DNA of 64,000 nucleotides from Kitagawia praeruptora (Eukaryota; Streptophyta; Magnoliopsida; Apiales; Apiaceae): contig CM075345.1 in NCBI GenBank assembly GCA_037693485.1, positions 88,990,001-89,054,000 on the forward strand, given 5' to 3'. This document shows positions 25,191-37,900 of this stretch, piece after piece. How positions within the stretch are numbered: position 1 is the first letter of the stretch; each line of letters begins with the position of its first letter. The position numbers were made by a program, and so were the translations under genes. Below the pieces are notes generated by a model. That model did not search any database, was not told where the DNA came from, and worked only from the letters and a program-made list of their open reading frames with translations.

Positions 25191-25654
25191 TATCCCTCCT
25201 AAAATAATACCCTAGATGTGTTTATATAGGCACTCCAAGTCTTGTCCAGCAAGGAAACATCCTAGAATACAAGTAGAATTCGATTTTTGGTGCAAGAACT
25301 GCCTGAAATACAAGTAGGACTCGAAAAAGGGCATTTTTGTAAATTTCCAGCGAAAGCTGGCGCAGTCGGCCCCAGCTCTGGCGCAGTTTTCCCCAATAGT
25401 TTCTGATTTTAGCAATTCTATATATCCCTCCTAAAATAATACCCTAGATGTGTTTATATAGGCACTCCAAGTCTTGCCCAGCAAGGAAACATCCTAGAAT
25501 ACAAGTAGAATTCGATTTTTGGTGCAAGAACTGCCTGAAATACAAGTAGGACTCGAAAAAGGGCATTTTTGTAAATTTCCAGCGAAAGCTGGCACAGTCG
25601 GCCCCAGCTCTGGCACAGTTTGCCCCAATAGTTTCTGATTTTAGCAATTATGGC
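25191..25654 (-). repeat. 232-bp tandem duplication covering the promoter of the Athila C 3' LTR
   Basis: TATCCCTCCTAAAATAATAC starts at 25191 and again at 25423. Each unit carries the minus-strand TATATAAA (plus-strand TTTATATA at 25221-25228 and 25453-25460). The 5' LTR has one unit with TTTATATA at 46874-46881. Confidence 0.9.
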
Positions 25655-25740
25655 GCAGTCTGCCCCAACAGTTTCTGATTTTAGCAATTCTGGCGCAGTC
25701 TGCGCGAATTCTGGCGCACCCTGCGCGACCAGTTCCTGTC
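25580..25740 (-). repeat. Minisatellite in U3 of the Athila C LTR
   Basis: The unit TCTGGCGCAGTCTGCCCCAA plus AGTTTCTGATTTTAGCAAT recurs about three times upstream (minus strand) of the TATA box. Shortened copies occur in the 5' LTR (47020-47150). It may act as an enhancer-like array. Confidence 0.7.
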
Positions 25741-26147
25741 AAGAATTTGATGTTGCTTCAAACTTCAAGAAAATTCCCCAGGCTTCGCGTGGACAGCTTA
25801 CGGGCCTCAAACGGACTTGTAGAACTCCAGATATGGCCAAAACAGTGTAGACTGCGCAACCATCCGAATTTTACACAATTTGCTCCTTTCTCCTCCGTTT
25901 TATCTTCCGAATCTTTTGTCACTTCCCATTCTTCATTCCATATCATAAATCAACTCCAAAAATGACGGAGCTACACCCTTAATCTCAATTCTTCAACTAA
26001 AAATCGTTAAACTCCTTCCAACTTGGTAATTCTTTATTTTCTGCGACAAACTCATCAAAAACTAATTAAATCCACACGATTATTCACAAAAGCACCGTAA
26101 ATGCGGGAATAAAATCCTATAAAGTATATATAAAATACACTCTATCA

Positions 26148-27983
26148 AATATCCCCACACTTAGCACTTTGCGCGTCCTCGTGCAAACTAAAATAATAAT
26201 TACACTAACTAATTAGTACCACTTCCGTAGGTGATCACAGTTGCATTTGACATATGCAATAAGTCCTTTAAACCCCTAGGTAGCCCTAGTGGACGAGTAA
26301 GGTCTCGTGAGGGTTTATAGTGAATATACCCACAAAATTCATCCAACCATGCAAAAGATTAATGCCAACACAACACCACACACACCCGTCCTCTCATGCC
26401 ACTTCAACTTAAGAATCAAAATGAACATGCAATGCCTTGGTGTCTAAAGTGCAAGTATCCACATAGTCTACTCAAAGAAGATGCATAAGATCATAGAAAT
26501 TCATATCAAATGTAAGAATAGGTTGGTAAACATGCTAAGCACACAAGAGCACATCTTTGAGATACAACCTGGGATATCCTATGCAAAAGCAATAACTCAC
26601 CGTTCACTCACAAAAATATTCACTCAAAACAATTGGTAAGTGTTTCACTCAACTCCAACAATATCATAAACATGCTTCGTCCTTGTTAGCAATCTAACCT
26701 TTAACGCAACATACATCATCAATGACAATCAAAAGGTCTTTGTTAAGGTTGTAACGGGGCTAGGGACCGGGTATGTCAAGAAAGCCAAAAAAAAGGTTAA
26801 GTCAAAAGCTAGTACCTGACATTGAAATTCAAACAACTCTCATACTTATTAAAACCACTAAATACCTCCCCACACTTGAGCTTTTATTTATAAACAACTT
26901 GACTAGTCGAATCAAAGTAGGATCTCAAAGAATAAGTATGCTCTCGTATTTATTTTTTTTCTTTTTCTTTTTTTTTTCTTTTTTCTTTTTTTCAAGAGAG
27001 CTTAGTAATAGCAAGAACAATGATCCCATAAATATGATTTCAAACTTCGACTAACAAGCTATGAACCAAACCCCAAATATTCCCCCAAAGTTATGATCAT
27101 CAATAAAACCCCCCTTTTATGCACACCTTATCACTCCCTTACGAACAATACTAGCCTTTGACAATTGGGTTCAAATTTAATGTAAGGCTAATACAATAAA
27201 AAGGATAATGGCAAGTAATGTGGTGTGTCACCGAAAGAATAAGATTAGGCTCAAAGGGTTAACTAATGGATCATGTATAAATGGTTTGGATATATAGGAA
27301 ATATGAGGTTATACCTAATTGCCTTTATCATGTTATCATCAATTAATGTCATGCATCTTAAGAAAGACTTCAAGCAAGTGCTAGAAATGCAAACAACATG
27401 TGGACACTCAAGCAAACGAAATCATGCAAGAGATATGCATATAGGCTCAAAACTCGCTTGGTATGACAAAACATAATCAATCCCAAGTAACAGTCTCTCT
27501 AACGCACCTACTTGTACTCAAAGCATATAGACCAAATTACCTTGCACATATTCATGTCATTCTAATCACTTAGCACATTCAATAAGTCTACTAGTTTCTA
27601 CTTGCTAGTGAAAGTGTGTGCACAAGAACATCACATATCACTTCTCATACAAAAGCATCCATAAACACAAGATTCCTAAGCATGCATGGGTGCATTTACA
27701 CAAGTAATCTTCACATGGCTAGAATTATTTTTGGTATTTTTCAATTTTTTTATTTTTTTTTTAATTTTTTCTTTAATTTTTTTATATACACTACGTTGAG
27801 AACACCGAGAACACCTCCCCACACTTAAGCGAGTCAATGTCCTCAATGACTCATTAACTAAACAAAGAAATCTACAATATATAAAACAGAAGGAAAGAAG
27901 AACTCCCCTTTGCAGAAGCATGATCCATGGGTTGCCTCCCAAGAAGCGCTTTTGTTTAACGTCATTGGCTCGACTCAGCTGGT
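26148..27983 (-). other. Athila C non-coding 3' region and polypurine tract
   Basis: No credible ORF. On the minus strand the polypurine tract AAGTGTGGGGATATT abuts the LTR (26148-26162). Similar AAGTGTGGGGAGG blocks occur at 26868-26880 and 27814-27826, and there are pyrimidine runs at 26950-26992 and 27740-27782. The block at 26213-26312 matches 49222-49328 of Athila B in inverted orientation. The hairpin motif TGGGAGGCAACCCA corresponds to 27928-27941. Confidence 0.7.
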
Positions 27984-30383
27984 TCAGATCTCCGTGGAGG
28001 GGTTGTCAAGATAAATCACTTCCATCTTCCCTACGAATGCACCATCCACATATAATTTAAGGCGTTGACCATTGACCTTAAATTTTGTTCCATCTAGTCC
28101 CATAACTTCAATAGCACCATAAAATTTGACATCGGTGACAGTAAAAGGTCCGGACCATCTTGATTTGAGCTTCCCCGAAAAAAGTCGAAGTCTGGAATTG
28201 AACAACAACACCTTGTCACCAACCTGAAAATCTCTTCTCTGAATTATCTTATCATGCATCTTCTTCGTTCTCTCCTTGTAAAGCCGAGAGTTGTCATAAG
28301 CATCAAAACGAAGCTCATCTAACTCATTAAGTTGAAGAAGTCTCGCTTGCCCCGCAGCCTTCAAATCCATGTTGAGTTCTTTTATAGCCCAGAAAGCGCG
28401 ATGTTCCAATTCCACTGGCAAGTGACATGCTTTACCATAGATCAACCGATAAGGAGTAGTTCCCAAAGGTGTTTTGTACGCCGTACGATAAGCCCACAAA
28501 GCATCATCTAACTTCAAGTACCAATCTTTCCTTGACTTTGCAACCATTTTCTCCAAAATGCTTTTGATTTGGCGGTTAGAAACCTCCACTTGGCCACTTG
28601 TTTGGGGGTGATATGCAAGAGCAACCTTGTGAGTAACGCCATATTTCTTCAACAAAGTTTCAAACTGGCGATGGTGAAAATGAGAACCACCATCACTTAT
28701 CACTGTTCTAGGAACTCCAAAACGAGGGAAGATAATATTCTTGAAAAGCTTCATAACTACCTTGGAATCATTGGTTACTGATCCAACTGCTTCAACCCAC
28801 TTGGACACATAATCGACAGCAACTAAGATGTATCTCATCCCACAAGAACTTGGGAAGGGTCCCATAAAATCAACACCCCATACGTCAAATATCTCGACCT
28901 CAAGAATACCAGTTTGAGGCATCTCATGGCGTTTAGAAATATTACCCATCCTTTGACATGCATCACACGCTAAACAAAAAGCACGAGCATCCTTAAATAG
29001 AGACGGCCAAAAGAAACCGGATTTAAGTACCTTAGCAGCAGTTTTTGAAGGACCATGGTGGCCTCCACATGCGAGAGAATGACAATGATTGAGAATGTCA
29101 TGTACTTCGAACTCAGGGACACATCTACAAAAGATTCCATCAGCACACTTGCGGTACAAGAAAGGGTCATCCCAAAAATATGGTTTAGCATCATAATAGA
29201 ACCTCTTTCTTTGCTGATAAGTCAATTCTGGAGGGTGAGATCCACTAACACAGAAATTTGCAAAATCTGCATACCATGGAGTTTGAGTAGCAACTGAAAA
29301 CAAGTGATCATCTGGAAAAGAATCGTCAATAGGAGTACTTGACGCAATATCAGATTTGAAACGCAACCGTGAAAGATGATCCGCAACTACATTCTCAGCA
29401 CCCTTCTTGTCTTTGATTTCCAAGTCAAATTCTTGGAGTAACAGAATCCAACGAATAAGCCTTGGCTTTGCTTCTTTCTTCGCCAACAGATACTTAAGTG
29501 CTGAATGATCAGTGTGAACAATGACTTTGGAGCCAATGAGATAGGCTCGGAATTTGTCAAGAGCGTAGACCACAGCTAGAAGTTCCTTCTCAGTTGTAGC
29601 ATAATTGACTTGAGCTTCATCCAAGGTCTTACTTGCATAGTAGATGGCGTGCAATACCTTGTCTTTCCTTTGACCGAGAACTGCTCCAACAACATAATCA
29701 CTTGCATCACACATGATTTCAAATGGAAGATTCCAATCTGGAGATTGAATGATTGGTGCACTTATCAAAGCTTCCTTAATTCTGTTAAAAGACTCCAAAC
29801 AAGAGTCAGTAAACACAAAGGTGGCATCCTTAAGAAACAATTGAGTGAGGAGTTTTGCAATTTTTGATAAATCTTTTATAAAACGACGATAAAAACCCGC
29901 ATGACCAAGGAAACTCCTCACTCCCTTGACATTAACAGGAGGAGGAAGTTTCTCAATCACCTCAATTTTTGCTTTGTCAACTTGGATGCCACGTTCAGAA
30001 ATCAAATGACCAAGTACCACTCCTTCATTGACCATGAAGTGGCACTTTTCCCAATTCAAAACCAAATTCACCTCTTCACAACGTTTAAGCACTTTAGAAA
30101 GATTATGCAGACATACATCAAAATCAGACCCATAAACACTGAAATCATCCATAAATACTTCCATGATAGACTCTATGAAATCAGAAAATATGGCAGTCAT
30201 GCAACGCTGAAAAGTAGCAGGGGCATTGCACAAACCAAAAGGCACTCTACGATATGCAAAAGTACCATATGGGCAAGTAAATGTAGTCTTTTCTTGGTCA
30301 TCAGGATGTATAGGGATCTGAAAGAACCCTGAATATCCGTCTAAATAGCAAAAGTACTTATGCTTAGCAAGTCTTTCTAACAT
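27984..30383 (-). CDS. pol: Athila C RT (main part), RNase H and integrase
   Basis: Open for 799 codons after a TAG. It starts within RT (YLDGYSGFFQIP). The active site FMDDFSVYG is at about residues 77-85. RNase H follows (CDASD, TEKELLAVVYALDKFRAYL, HTDHSALKYL). Integrase has its HHCC zinc region (CHSLACGGHH ... CDACQRMG) and a complete catalytic triad: Asp in FDVWGVDFMG, Asp in VISDGGSHF, Glu in SGQVEVSNRQ. The C-terminus FKVNGQRLKLYVDG matches Athila I. This is the most complete Ty3/gypsy pol in the window and has no missing key residue. Confidence 0.9.
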   Translation of the reverse strand: MLERLAKHKYFCYLDGYSGFFQIPIHPDDQEKTTFTCPYGTFAYRRVPFGLCNAPATFQRCMTAIFSDFIESIMEVFMDDFSVYGSDFDVCLHNLSKVLKRCEEVNLVLNWEKCHFMVNEGVVLGHLISERGIQVDKAKIEVIEKLPPPVNVKGVRSFLGHAGFYRRFIKDLSKIAKLLTQLFLKDATFVFTDSCLESFNRIKEALISAPIIQSPDWNLPFEIMCDASDYVVGAVLGQRKDKVLHAIYYASKTLDEAQVNYATTEKELLAVVYALDKFRAYLIGSKVIVHTDHSALKYLLAKKEAKPRLIRWILLLQEFDLEIKDKKGAENVVADHLSRLRFKSDIASSTPIDDSFPDDHLFSVATQTPWYADFANFCVSGSHPPELTYQQRKRFYYDAKPYFWDDPFLYRKCADGIFCRCVPEFEVHDILNHCHSLACGGHHGPSKTAAKVLKSGFFWPSLFKDARAFCLACDACQRMGNISKRHEMPQTGILEVEIFDVWGVDFMGPFPSSCGMRYILVAVDYVSKWVEAVGSVTNDSKVVMKLFKNIIFPRFGVPRTVISDGGSHFHHRQFETLLKKYGVTHKVALAYHPQTSGQVEVSNRQIKSILEKMVAKSRKDWYLKLDDALWAYRTAYKTPLGTTPYRLIYGKACHLPVELEHRAFWAIKELNMDLKAAGQARLLQLNELDELRFDAYDNSRLYKERTKKMHDKIIQRRDFQVGDKVLLFNSRLRLFSGKLKSRWSGPFTVTDVKFYGAIEVMGLDGTKFKVNGQRLKLYVDGAFVGKMEVIYLDNPSTEI

Positions 30384-31805
30384 CTAATCAATGAAAGGGA
30401 GAGGGTAATGGTCTTTTCTAGTAGCAGTGTTTAACTTACGGTAATCAATGCACATTCGCCAACCGGTGACAATTCGAGTGGGAATTAGTTCATCTTTTTC
30501 ATTTTTAATTACCGTTGTTCCTCCTTTCTTAGGGACTACCTGAACTGGGCTTACCCATTTAGAATCAGAAATTGGGTAAATGATGCCCGCATCTAACAAT
30601 TTCAAAACTTCCTTTTTAACAACCTCTTGCATGTTAGGGTTCAAGCGACGTTGTCCCTATATGCAAGGCTTATGGTCATCATCTAAGTGAATTCTATGCA
30701 TGCAAAAGTCTGGGCTAATCCCTGTAAGATCATCGATACTATACCCAATAGCTTTTCTATGCGTACGCAAAACAGTAAGAAGCTTAAAGACCTGGTTATC
30801 ATCAAGACTAGAGCTAACAATCACAGGACAAGTCTTTTCATCATCAAGAAACACATATTTCAGATTAGATGGCAAATGCTTTAGCTCTAACTTATTTACC
30901 TGAGGTTCACCATAAGAAGTGACAGTGTTGGTTACCTCACAATTCAGATCAGCTGCACCATCCAACTCAAGAATCAATGAATCGACTTCAGCATGTCCTT
31001 CTCCTTCGTAAGCTTCAAGCATGAGCACTGCTTCCAATGCATCATTCAATAGAATCTGAGGTGTCTCATCTTGGACAATTCCATCTATAACATCAATCCT
31101 GCAACAAGTATTCTCAAACAAAGGGGATTTAAGAGCAGAGGTTAGAGTAAAAGTAATTTTATCATCACCAACGCTTAATGTGAGAGTCCCACTTTTAACG
31201 TCAATAACAGTACCTACAGTACAGAGAAATGGCCTACCTAAAATAATAGGTATCTGGCTATCCTCTTCCATATCTAGAACTACAAAGTCTACAGGAATAT
31301 AAAATTTTCCAACCCTAACAGGCACATCCTCTAAAATTCTAAGGGGATATTTTATCGAACGGTCTGCCATTTGCAAAGTCATTTGTGTACATTTTAATTC
31401 TCCCATATTTAGTTTTTGAAAAACCGAGAGAGGCATGACTGAGACGCTAGCGCCCAAATCACATAAAGCTTTATCAATGAACAATGCACCTAAATGACAT
31501 GGGATCGAAAAACTACCAGGATCTTTAAGCTTAGGTGGAGACTTATTTTGTAAAACAGCACTACACTCTTCAGTAAAAGCTATTGTCTCCACCTCACCAA
31601 AAGACCTTTTCTTAGTGAGAATATCCTTAAGAAACTTTGCATATGATGGAACTTGAGAAATTAAATCAGTGAAAGGAACTGTTACCTCAAGATTCTTGAC
31701 AAGTGTCATGAACTTACCAAACTGCTGGTCCACCTTAGTTATGTTCATCCTACTAGGGAATGGGAGCTTTGGCACAAATGGTGGAGGAGTAACTGCAGTC
31801 TTCTA
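30384..31805 (-). pseudogene. pol: Athila C protease, linker and RT N-terminus, with nonsense codons
   Basis: Same frame as the downstream RT. The protease has CDLGASVSVMPLSVF and IILGRPFLC. A linker ends with MHRIHLDDDHKPCI. The RT N-terminus has RRLNPNMQE, LDAGIIYPISDSKWVSP and CIDYRKLN. TAG codons at 31803-31805, 30657-30659 and 30384-30386 interrupt an otherwise continuous frame. By comparison with Athila I, the last two stand for Glu and Gln. Confidence 0.85.
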
Positions 31806-32172
31806 TTTGTCCTTTTTCTTGCTTTCCTCAGTTTCACCTTCGTTTACATCTTCAACAACTGTCTCTACCTTGTCTTCCTCAGAATCCTCTTCTTCTTTCT
31901 CAGTAGGAACATCATTAGTAGGCATTGGAGGAGCATCATATGTACGACCACTCCTAAGAGCAATGACATTCACATTTTCCTTCGGCTGAGTTGGTTGTGC
32001 TGGTAGAGAGCCTTGTTGCCTTGTAGATGAAGAACTAGCCATTTGAGCAATCTGAGTTTCTAGCATCTTATTATGTATCTCCATCTGGTTCATCTTTGTT
32101 TGCATTTGTAACAATATCTTCATCATATCACCTTGATTATCAGCCTGTGCAGCTTGATTTGCTTGAGGAGCA
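31806..32172 (-). pseudogene. gag: Athila C gag, C-terminal part (downstream of copia D in element sense)
   Basis: Reads MMKILLQMQTKMNQMEIHNK, a helical region, then ALRSGRTYD and an acidic tail. With copia D and one TSD removed it is in the same frame as the gag part at 44670-45928 (the distance is divisible by three). Confidence 0.8.
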
Positions 32173-32687
32173 TGTTAGAAATGATTGATGAAAACAGTGT
32201 TTGGAAGCTAAAGTCAGAAAACAGAGTTTAGCTGGAAGTAGTCAAAGTTTAGTTAAACACTGACTGGAAGCGCAACAGAGGTTGTTAAACTCTGTAGCGG
32301 TATTGTCTGAAGAGTCAACAGTGTTTGTAGATTATTTCAAGATGAATATGGAAGCAATATCTTTGAAGATTGGAAAGATGTCAAAGAGATTGAGTTGACT
32401 TGGAAGACTGAAGCAATCGTGATTGATATCAATTGTATAGCTTGATTTTAGGAGAATCAGTTACTGATTGTACGAAACTGTATGTTCTATAAATACAGTT
32501 AGGTTAACCCTAGAAGGGTAATCGAACATTGAGAAATCTTTTGATTGTAACCTAAGCAGCTCTCTGTGATATTTACATCACCGAGAGAGGAATTATTAAT
32601 TCCAAACAGTTTTTAATTGTTAAACAGTGTGTTCTTGTTAAGTTACTAATACAGTATTTGATTGCTTATTGTGTATTCGACCTAACA
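32173..32687 (+). repeat. 5' LTR of copia D
   Basis: TGTTAGAAATG to CGACCTAACA. TATAAATA at 32488-32495. Short words AACTCTG, AAACACTG and CAGTGTTT recur inside it. Confidence 0.92.
32488..32495 (+). promoter_or_regulatory. TATA box of the copia D LTR
   Basis: TATAAATA about 190 bp before the LTR end. The same sequence lies at 44465-44472 in the 3' LTR. Confidence 0.6.
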
Positions 32688-32689
32688 AG

Positions 32690-32702
32690 TGGTATCAGAG
32701 CC
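32690..32702 (+). promoter_or_regulatory. Primer-binding site of copia D
   Basis: TGGTATCAGAGCC, complementary to the 3' end of plant initiator tRNA-Met, two bases after the LTR. Confidence 0.9.
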
Positions 32703-32750
32703 TAATCTGTTACTTTATTACAGTTAAAGATCCAAACATAAGAGTAATCA

Positions 32751-34988
32751 ATGGCAGAGATACCTCCACCATCTGAGAAAGCCCCTACTACTGTTAGTAG
32801 GTATGAAACAATAACGGTTCCTATACTTAGGCCATCAGAGTATGCAATTTGGAAGGTGAAAATGACCATGTTTCTGGAGGCTACAGATCCAGAATACCTT
32901 GATAGAATATATGAAGGTCCTCACAAACCAACAAAATTATCTGCTGCTGCTGCTGGTGAGGAATCAAAGGTCATTCCAAAGGAAAAGAAAGATCTAACTG
33001 CTGAGGATCTTTCATCTATTGCAAAGGATACAAAAGTAAGACATTTACTTCACAGTGCATTAGACAATGTTATGTCTAATAAAGTGATTAACTGCACCAC
33101 TGCAAAGGAAATATGGGATGCACTTGAGGTTAGGTGTCAAGGAACTCCTGCAATCAAGAAAAACAGAAGAAACATACTCACTTAGGAGTATGAGCACTTT
33201 GAGGCAAAGTCTGATGAAACCATGACAGAAACATTTGACAGATTCTGTAAACTGCTCAATGATTTGTCATTGGTTAACAAAGAATATGATTTAGAAGACT
33301 CAAATCTCAAGTTTCTTCTTTCTCTACCTGAAAAGTGGGATGTGAAAGCAACCACTATAAGAGATAATTATGAACTTGGTGAAACAGAGATTGATGAAAT
33401 TTATGGACTGCTCAAAACCCATGAATTGGAATTGGAGCAGAGAAATAAAAGATCAAGTAGAAAGTCAAAGTCTGTTGCACTTAAGGTTGAGGAGAAACCA
33501 TCAAAGAAGGAGGCATCAAGGAGAAAGGCAAAAGGGAAAGCCTTAGTCATACATTCAGAGAATGAGTCATCAAACACTGATGTTGACTCAAACACTGATG
33601 AATCATCTGATTCTGAAGATGATGAAGAGATGATGCAAATGGCTGCTTTGATGGTAAAGACCTTCAAGAAGATGGGATACAAGAACTTCAAGAAGGGAAA
33701 GAGATTCTCCAGGGACTACTCAAAGTCTGACAAGAAGAATTTCAAGAAAGCTGGGGGAAAGGACTTCAAATCTGGTAAGAAAGATAAGTCTGAAATTCAA
33801 TGCTACAAGTGTAAGGAGATGGGACACTATGCTCCTGAGTGCAAGAAGGGTAAAACTGAAAAGGCACTCTACACCAAAGGCAGAGATTGGGCAGACACTT
33901 CAGATTCAGATGAGGAAGTCAACTATGCTCTCATGGCTACTACTCAGACTGAAAATGATGATCTCAAGGTACCTCCAACTACCTATGCTTATAACACTGA
34001 TAATATAACTGAATTGAGAATTTATCTTAAGGCATTGCATATCAGTTATAGGGATCAGACTTTAGAAAATGAGAGGATAAAGTCTGAGTGCTCTCAACTC
34101 AAAGAAAGAAATAAGCTTGTTGAGGAACTGCTAGAGAACATGAATAAAATTCAAAAAGAGAGAGATGATGCAGTGTTTATTGAACAGGAGTTGCTAGGAA
34201 AATATAAGCAACTAGAATCTGAATTGGAGGATACTAAACACATCATTAAAACTTGGACACACTCTGGTAAAGACACTCAAGAAGTGTTTCAGTCAGACAC
34301 AGTAGGTCTAGGTTACTCTGTAGGAGATGAACTTAGATTTGAAAATCAGGTAAAGGTTAGACCACATTGTTCATCTGAGGGTAATGTCATGGGAACAGGT
34401 GGACCTAAGACTGAAGCACAGAAAAAGGCTGTTAGAGAGTCATATGCTAAAACTTTTGTTAAAGAGGCTAACATTGGTTTAATGACAGATAAACAACTCA
34501 AGCATAAGCTTAAGGAGATAAAATCTGTCAACAAACAGAGTTTGCCTAAGAAAAACAAAAATGGAAAAGTAGGCATCACATCAGGAATTAAGCCAATGCT
34601 TGCTTCGTTAGCTCCTAGAAAAACATGCTTTAATTGTGGTAGCACTAATCATCTTGCTAGTTTCTGCAGTAAGAATAAGAACATTAATTCTTTGCCTTCT
34701 AAAACTGCAGTAAAGAGTGATTATGTGAGAACTAGACCACAGACTTTATGCAAACACTGTGGAAGTACTTGGCATTCTATTTACACTTGCAGAGATTATC
34801 ATGCTATTTACTATAATTACTATGAACCCAAGCCAAATTTGAAATGGGTTAAAGTAAACTCTGCAAATGTAAACTCTGAAAAAGTTAGCTTAAACTCTGT
34901 TAATGAAAATTCCGCTGCAAAAGCTAACAGAATTAAGAAAGCCAAAGGATCCAAGCAAGTCTGGATCCTTAAAACTAATAATCAGTGA
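32751..34988 (+). pseudogene. gag: Copia D gag with one nonsense codon
   Basis: ATG 32751. A UBN2-type copia Gag core (TAKEIWDALEVRCQG, TETFDRFCKLLNDLS) is followed by a Lys/Ser-rich region. Three CX2CX4HX4C zinc knuckles follow: CYKCKEMGHYAPEC near 33802, CFNCGSTNHLASFC near 34627 and CKHCGSTWHSIYTC near 34750. An in-frame TAG at 33183-33185 sits where copia A and F have Gln, consistent with CAG to TAG. The frame ends at TGA 34986-34988, before the pol frame opens, so Gag and Pol are not a single frame. It forms the particle and binds RNA. Confidence 0.85.
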
Positions 34989-34998
34989 TTGTTTGTGA

Positions 34999-37900
34999 TT
35001 GCAGGGCACCAGGGTTAGTACCCTAGTTGTGGACAGTGGATGTTCAGGACACATGACAGGAAAGAAAGCCCTGCTATCAGAGTTTGAGGAGAAGGCTGGC
35101 CCAGAAGTTTCCTATGGAGATGGCAACATAGGACATACACTGGGATATGGCAATATTAATCTTGGAAATGTCATCATCACAAATGTAGCTCTGGTTCCAG
35201 GACTCAAGCATGATCTGCTATCTGTGAGTCAAATTTGTGACAGAGGATATCATGTGGATTTTCAGCCTGAATATTGTCAAGTGATCAGTAAATCTACAGG
35301 GAAGGTTGCTCTAGTTGGAAACAGACACAATAACATCTATGAAATCAAATTGTCAACAAACACTGATGGCAAAGCAGTGTGTCTGTCTACAAGGATGTCC
35401 AGTGAAGAGAGTTGGAAATGGCACAAGAAACTCTCTCATTTGAACCTGAACAACATCAATGAGCTAATCAAGAATGATCTTGTAAGAGGTCTACCAAAGT
35501 CCTTGTTGAATGTAGAAGGACTGTGTGATTCTTGTCAAAAGGCTAAACAGAGAAAAGTCTCCTTCAAAAGCAAATCTGAGTCTTCAATTGTTGATCCTTA
35601 TCATCTACTACATGTTGATCTTTTTGGTCCAGTGAATGTAATGTCTCTTGGAAAGAAGAAATATGCTCTAGTCATTGTTGATGAATATACCAGGTTCACA
35701 TGGGTATATTTTCTTGCAAAGAAGGATGAAACTGCATTAACACTGACAGAACATATATTACAACTGGAAAAAGGGTCAGAGAATCAAGTGAAGATAATCA
35801 GAAGTGACAATGGAACTGAGTTCAGGAATTCATCTATGGAAGAATTTTGCAAGAGTAAAGGGATAAAACAAGAGTTTTCTGCACCTGGCACTCCACAACA
35901 AAATGGTGTAGTGGAGAGAAAGAATAGAACCTTGATAGAAGCTGCCAGAACCATGCTAGATGAAGCAAAGTTGCCAACATATTTCTGGGCAGAAGCAGTT
36001 CAAACTGCTTGTTTTACTCAAAATGCAACACTGATCAACAAGCATGGTAAAACACCATATGAAATGGTGAAGAAGAAAAAGCCAAATCTAAAATATTTTC
36101 ATATTTTTGGATGCAAATGCTTTGTGTTGAAGACTCATCCTGAACAGTTGACCAAGTTTGACCTAAAGGCAGATGAAGGAATTTTTGTTGGCTATCCACT
36201 GTCAACAAAGGCATTCAGAGTTTATAATCTGAGAACTAGAGTGATCATGGAATCAATTCATGTGTCATTTGATGACAAGAAAATAACTGGACTTGAAGAT
36301 GTAAATGAACATGATCTACTCCACTTTGAAAATGAAGATTTATTCTCTGAAAAAGTAAACTCTGATCAGACTGATTTGACAAACTCTGTTGATCTAAACT
36401 CTGAACCTCTACTGGTAAATACTGAAGAAACTCTTCAATCAGAAACAAGGGAAGAACCAGTTGAGGGGGAGCATGAAGAATCACATCATAGTGATAATTC
36501 AAACACTGAAAGTGACTCAGTTGATGATTCTGAATCAAACTCTGTTGATTCAAACTCTGTTGATAATTCTGAGAAGTCACATTCAGGGGGAGCATCAGAA
36601 AATGAAGAAAGACACCAAGAAAATCAGGAGAGCATGGATCAAGGGGGAGGATCACATGATGACAGAAGCAATCTGCCTTCTGCAAGAAAATGGACTAAAT
36701 CTCACACACCTGATTTGATTATTGGTGATCCAGATGCAAAAGTAAGGACAAGAAGTGCAACAACAAATGAATGTCTGTTTCATGCATTCTTGTCACAAAG
36801 TGAGCCAAAGAAAGTTGAAGAAGCTCTTAAAGATGCTGACTGGATAACAGCAATGCAAGAAGAGCTAAATGAATTTGAAAGAAATGAAGTATGGACACTT
36901 GTACCAAGGCCCAAGAACAGATCCATTGTTGGTACTAAATGGGTTTTCAGGAATAAAACTGACAGTGAGGGTGTTATCACAAGGAACAAGGCAAGGCTGG
37001 TTGCAAAAGGCTACTCACAACAGGAAGGAATAGACTATGATGAAACATTTGCTCCAGTAGCTAGATTGGAGGCAATCAGAATCTTTCTTGCATATGCCTC
37101 TCACATGAAATTCAAAGTATTTCAAATGGATGTAAAAAGTGCATTTTTGAATGGAAAACTTGAAGAAGAAGTGTTTGTGGAACAACCACCAGGGTTTGTA
37201 GATCCAAAATATCCAGATTATGTCTACAGGTTAGACAAGGCACTCTATGGACTTAAGCAGGCACCAAGGGCATGGTATGAAACCCTTGCCAAATTTCTAC
37301 TAGAAAGTGGATTTCACAGAGGTACTATTGACAAAACTCTGTTTTACTTCCAAAATGGTAGTGACTTGCTTTTAGTTCAAATATATGTGGATGACATTAT
37401 TTTTGGGTCTACTAATGATAAACTCTGCAAGAAGTTTGCCAAACTCATGCAGTCAAGATATCAAATGAGTATGATGGGAGAGCTTAGTTATTTTCTAGGC
37501 CTACAGGTGAAGCAAACAGATGATGGAATTTTTATAAATCAAGCAAAATATACCAGAAACCTTCTCAAGAAATTTGGTATGCTTGATTGTTCATCTGCAA
37601 CAACTCCCATGGCAACTGCAACAAAATTGGACAAAGATGCAGGGTCATCAGTAGATATGACAAGTTACAGAGGAATGATTGGTTCTTTGCTCTATTTGAC
37701 AGCAAGCAGACCTGATATCATGTATGCAACTTGTTTGTGTGCAAGGTTCCAGGCAGATCCAAGAGAACCACATTTAACAGCAGTAAAGAGAATATTCAAG
37801 TATCTCAAAGGCACCATAACTTTGGGGCTGTGGTATCCAAGAGAATCAGAGTTTAAAGTACTTCTTGGTTACTCTGATGCAGACTTTGCTGGATGTAAGA

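Larger units (their letters stand above)
24413..26147 (-). repeat. 3' LTR of Athila C
   Basis: 1735 bp against 1502 bp for the 5' LTR. Almost all of the difference is a 232-bp tandem duplication. Plus-strand borders are TGATGTGTAAA and CTCTATCA. Confidence 0.9.

Noticed and set aside
25212..25687. Repeated short minus-strand frames in the Athila C LTR
   Set aside because: They arise from the 232-bp duplication and the minisatellite, and have counterparts in the other LTR only because the LTRs are copies.
25580..25740. CRISPR-like array of direct repeats
   Set aside because: The repeats are a tandem minisatellite within a plant LTR, without unique spacers, and the context is eukaryotic.
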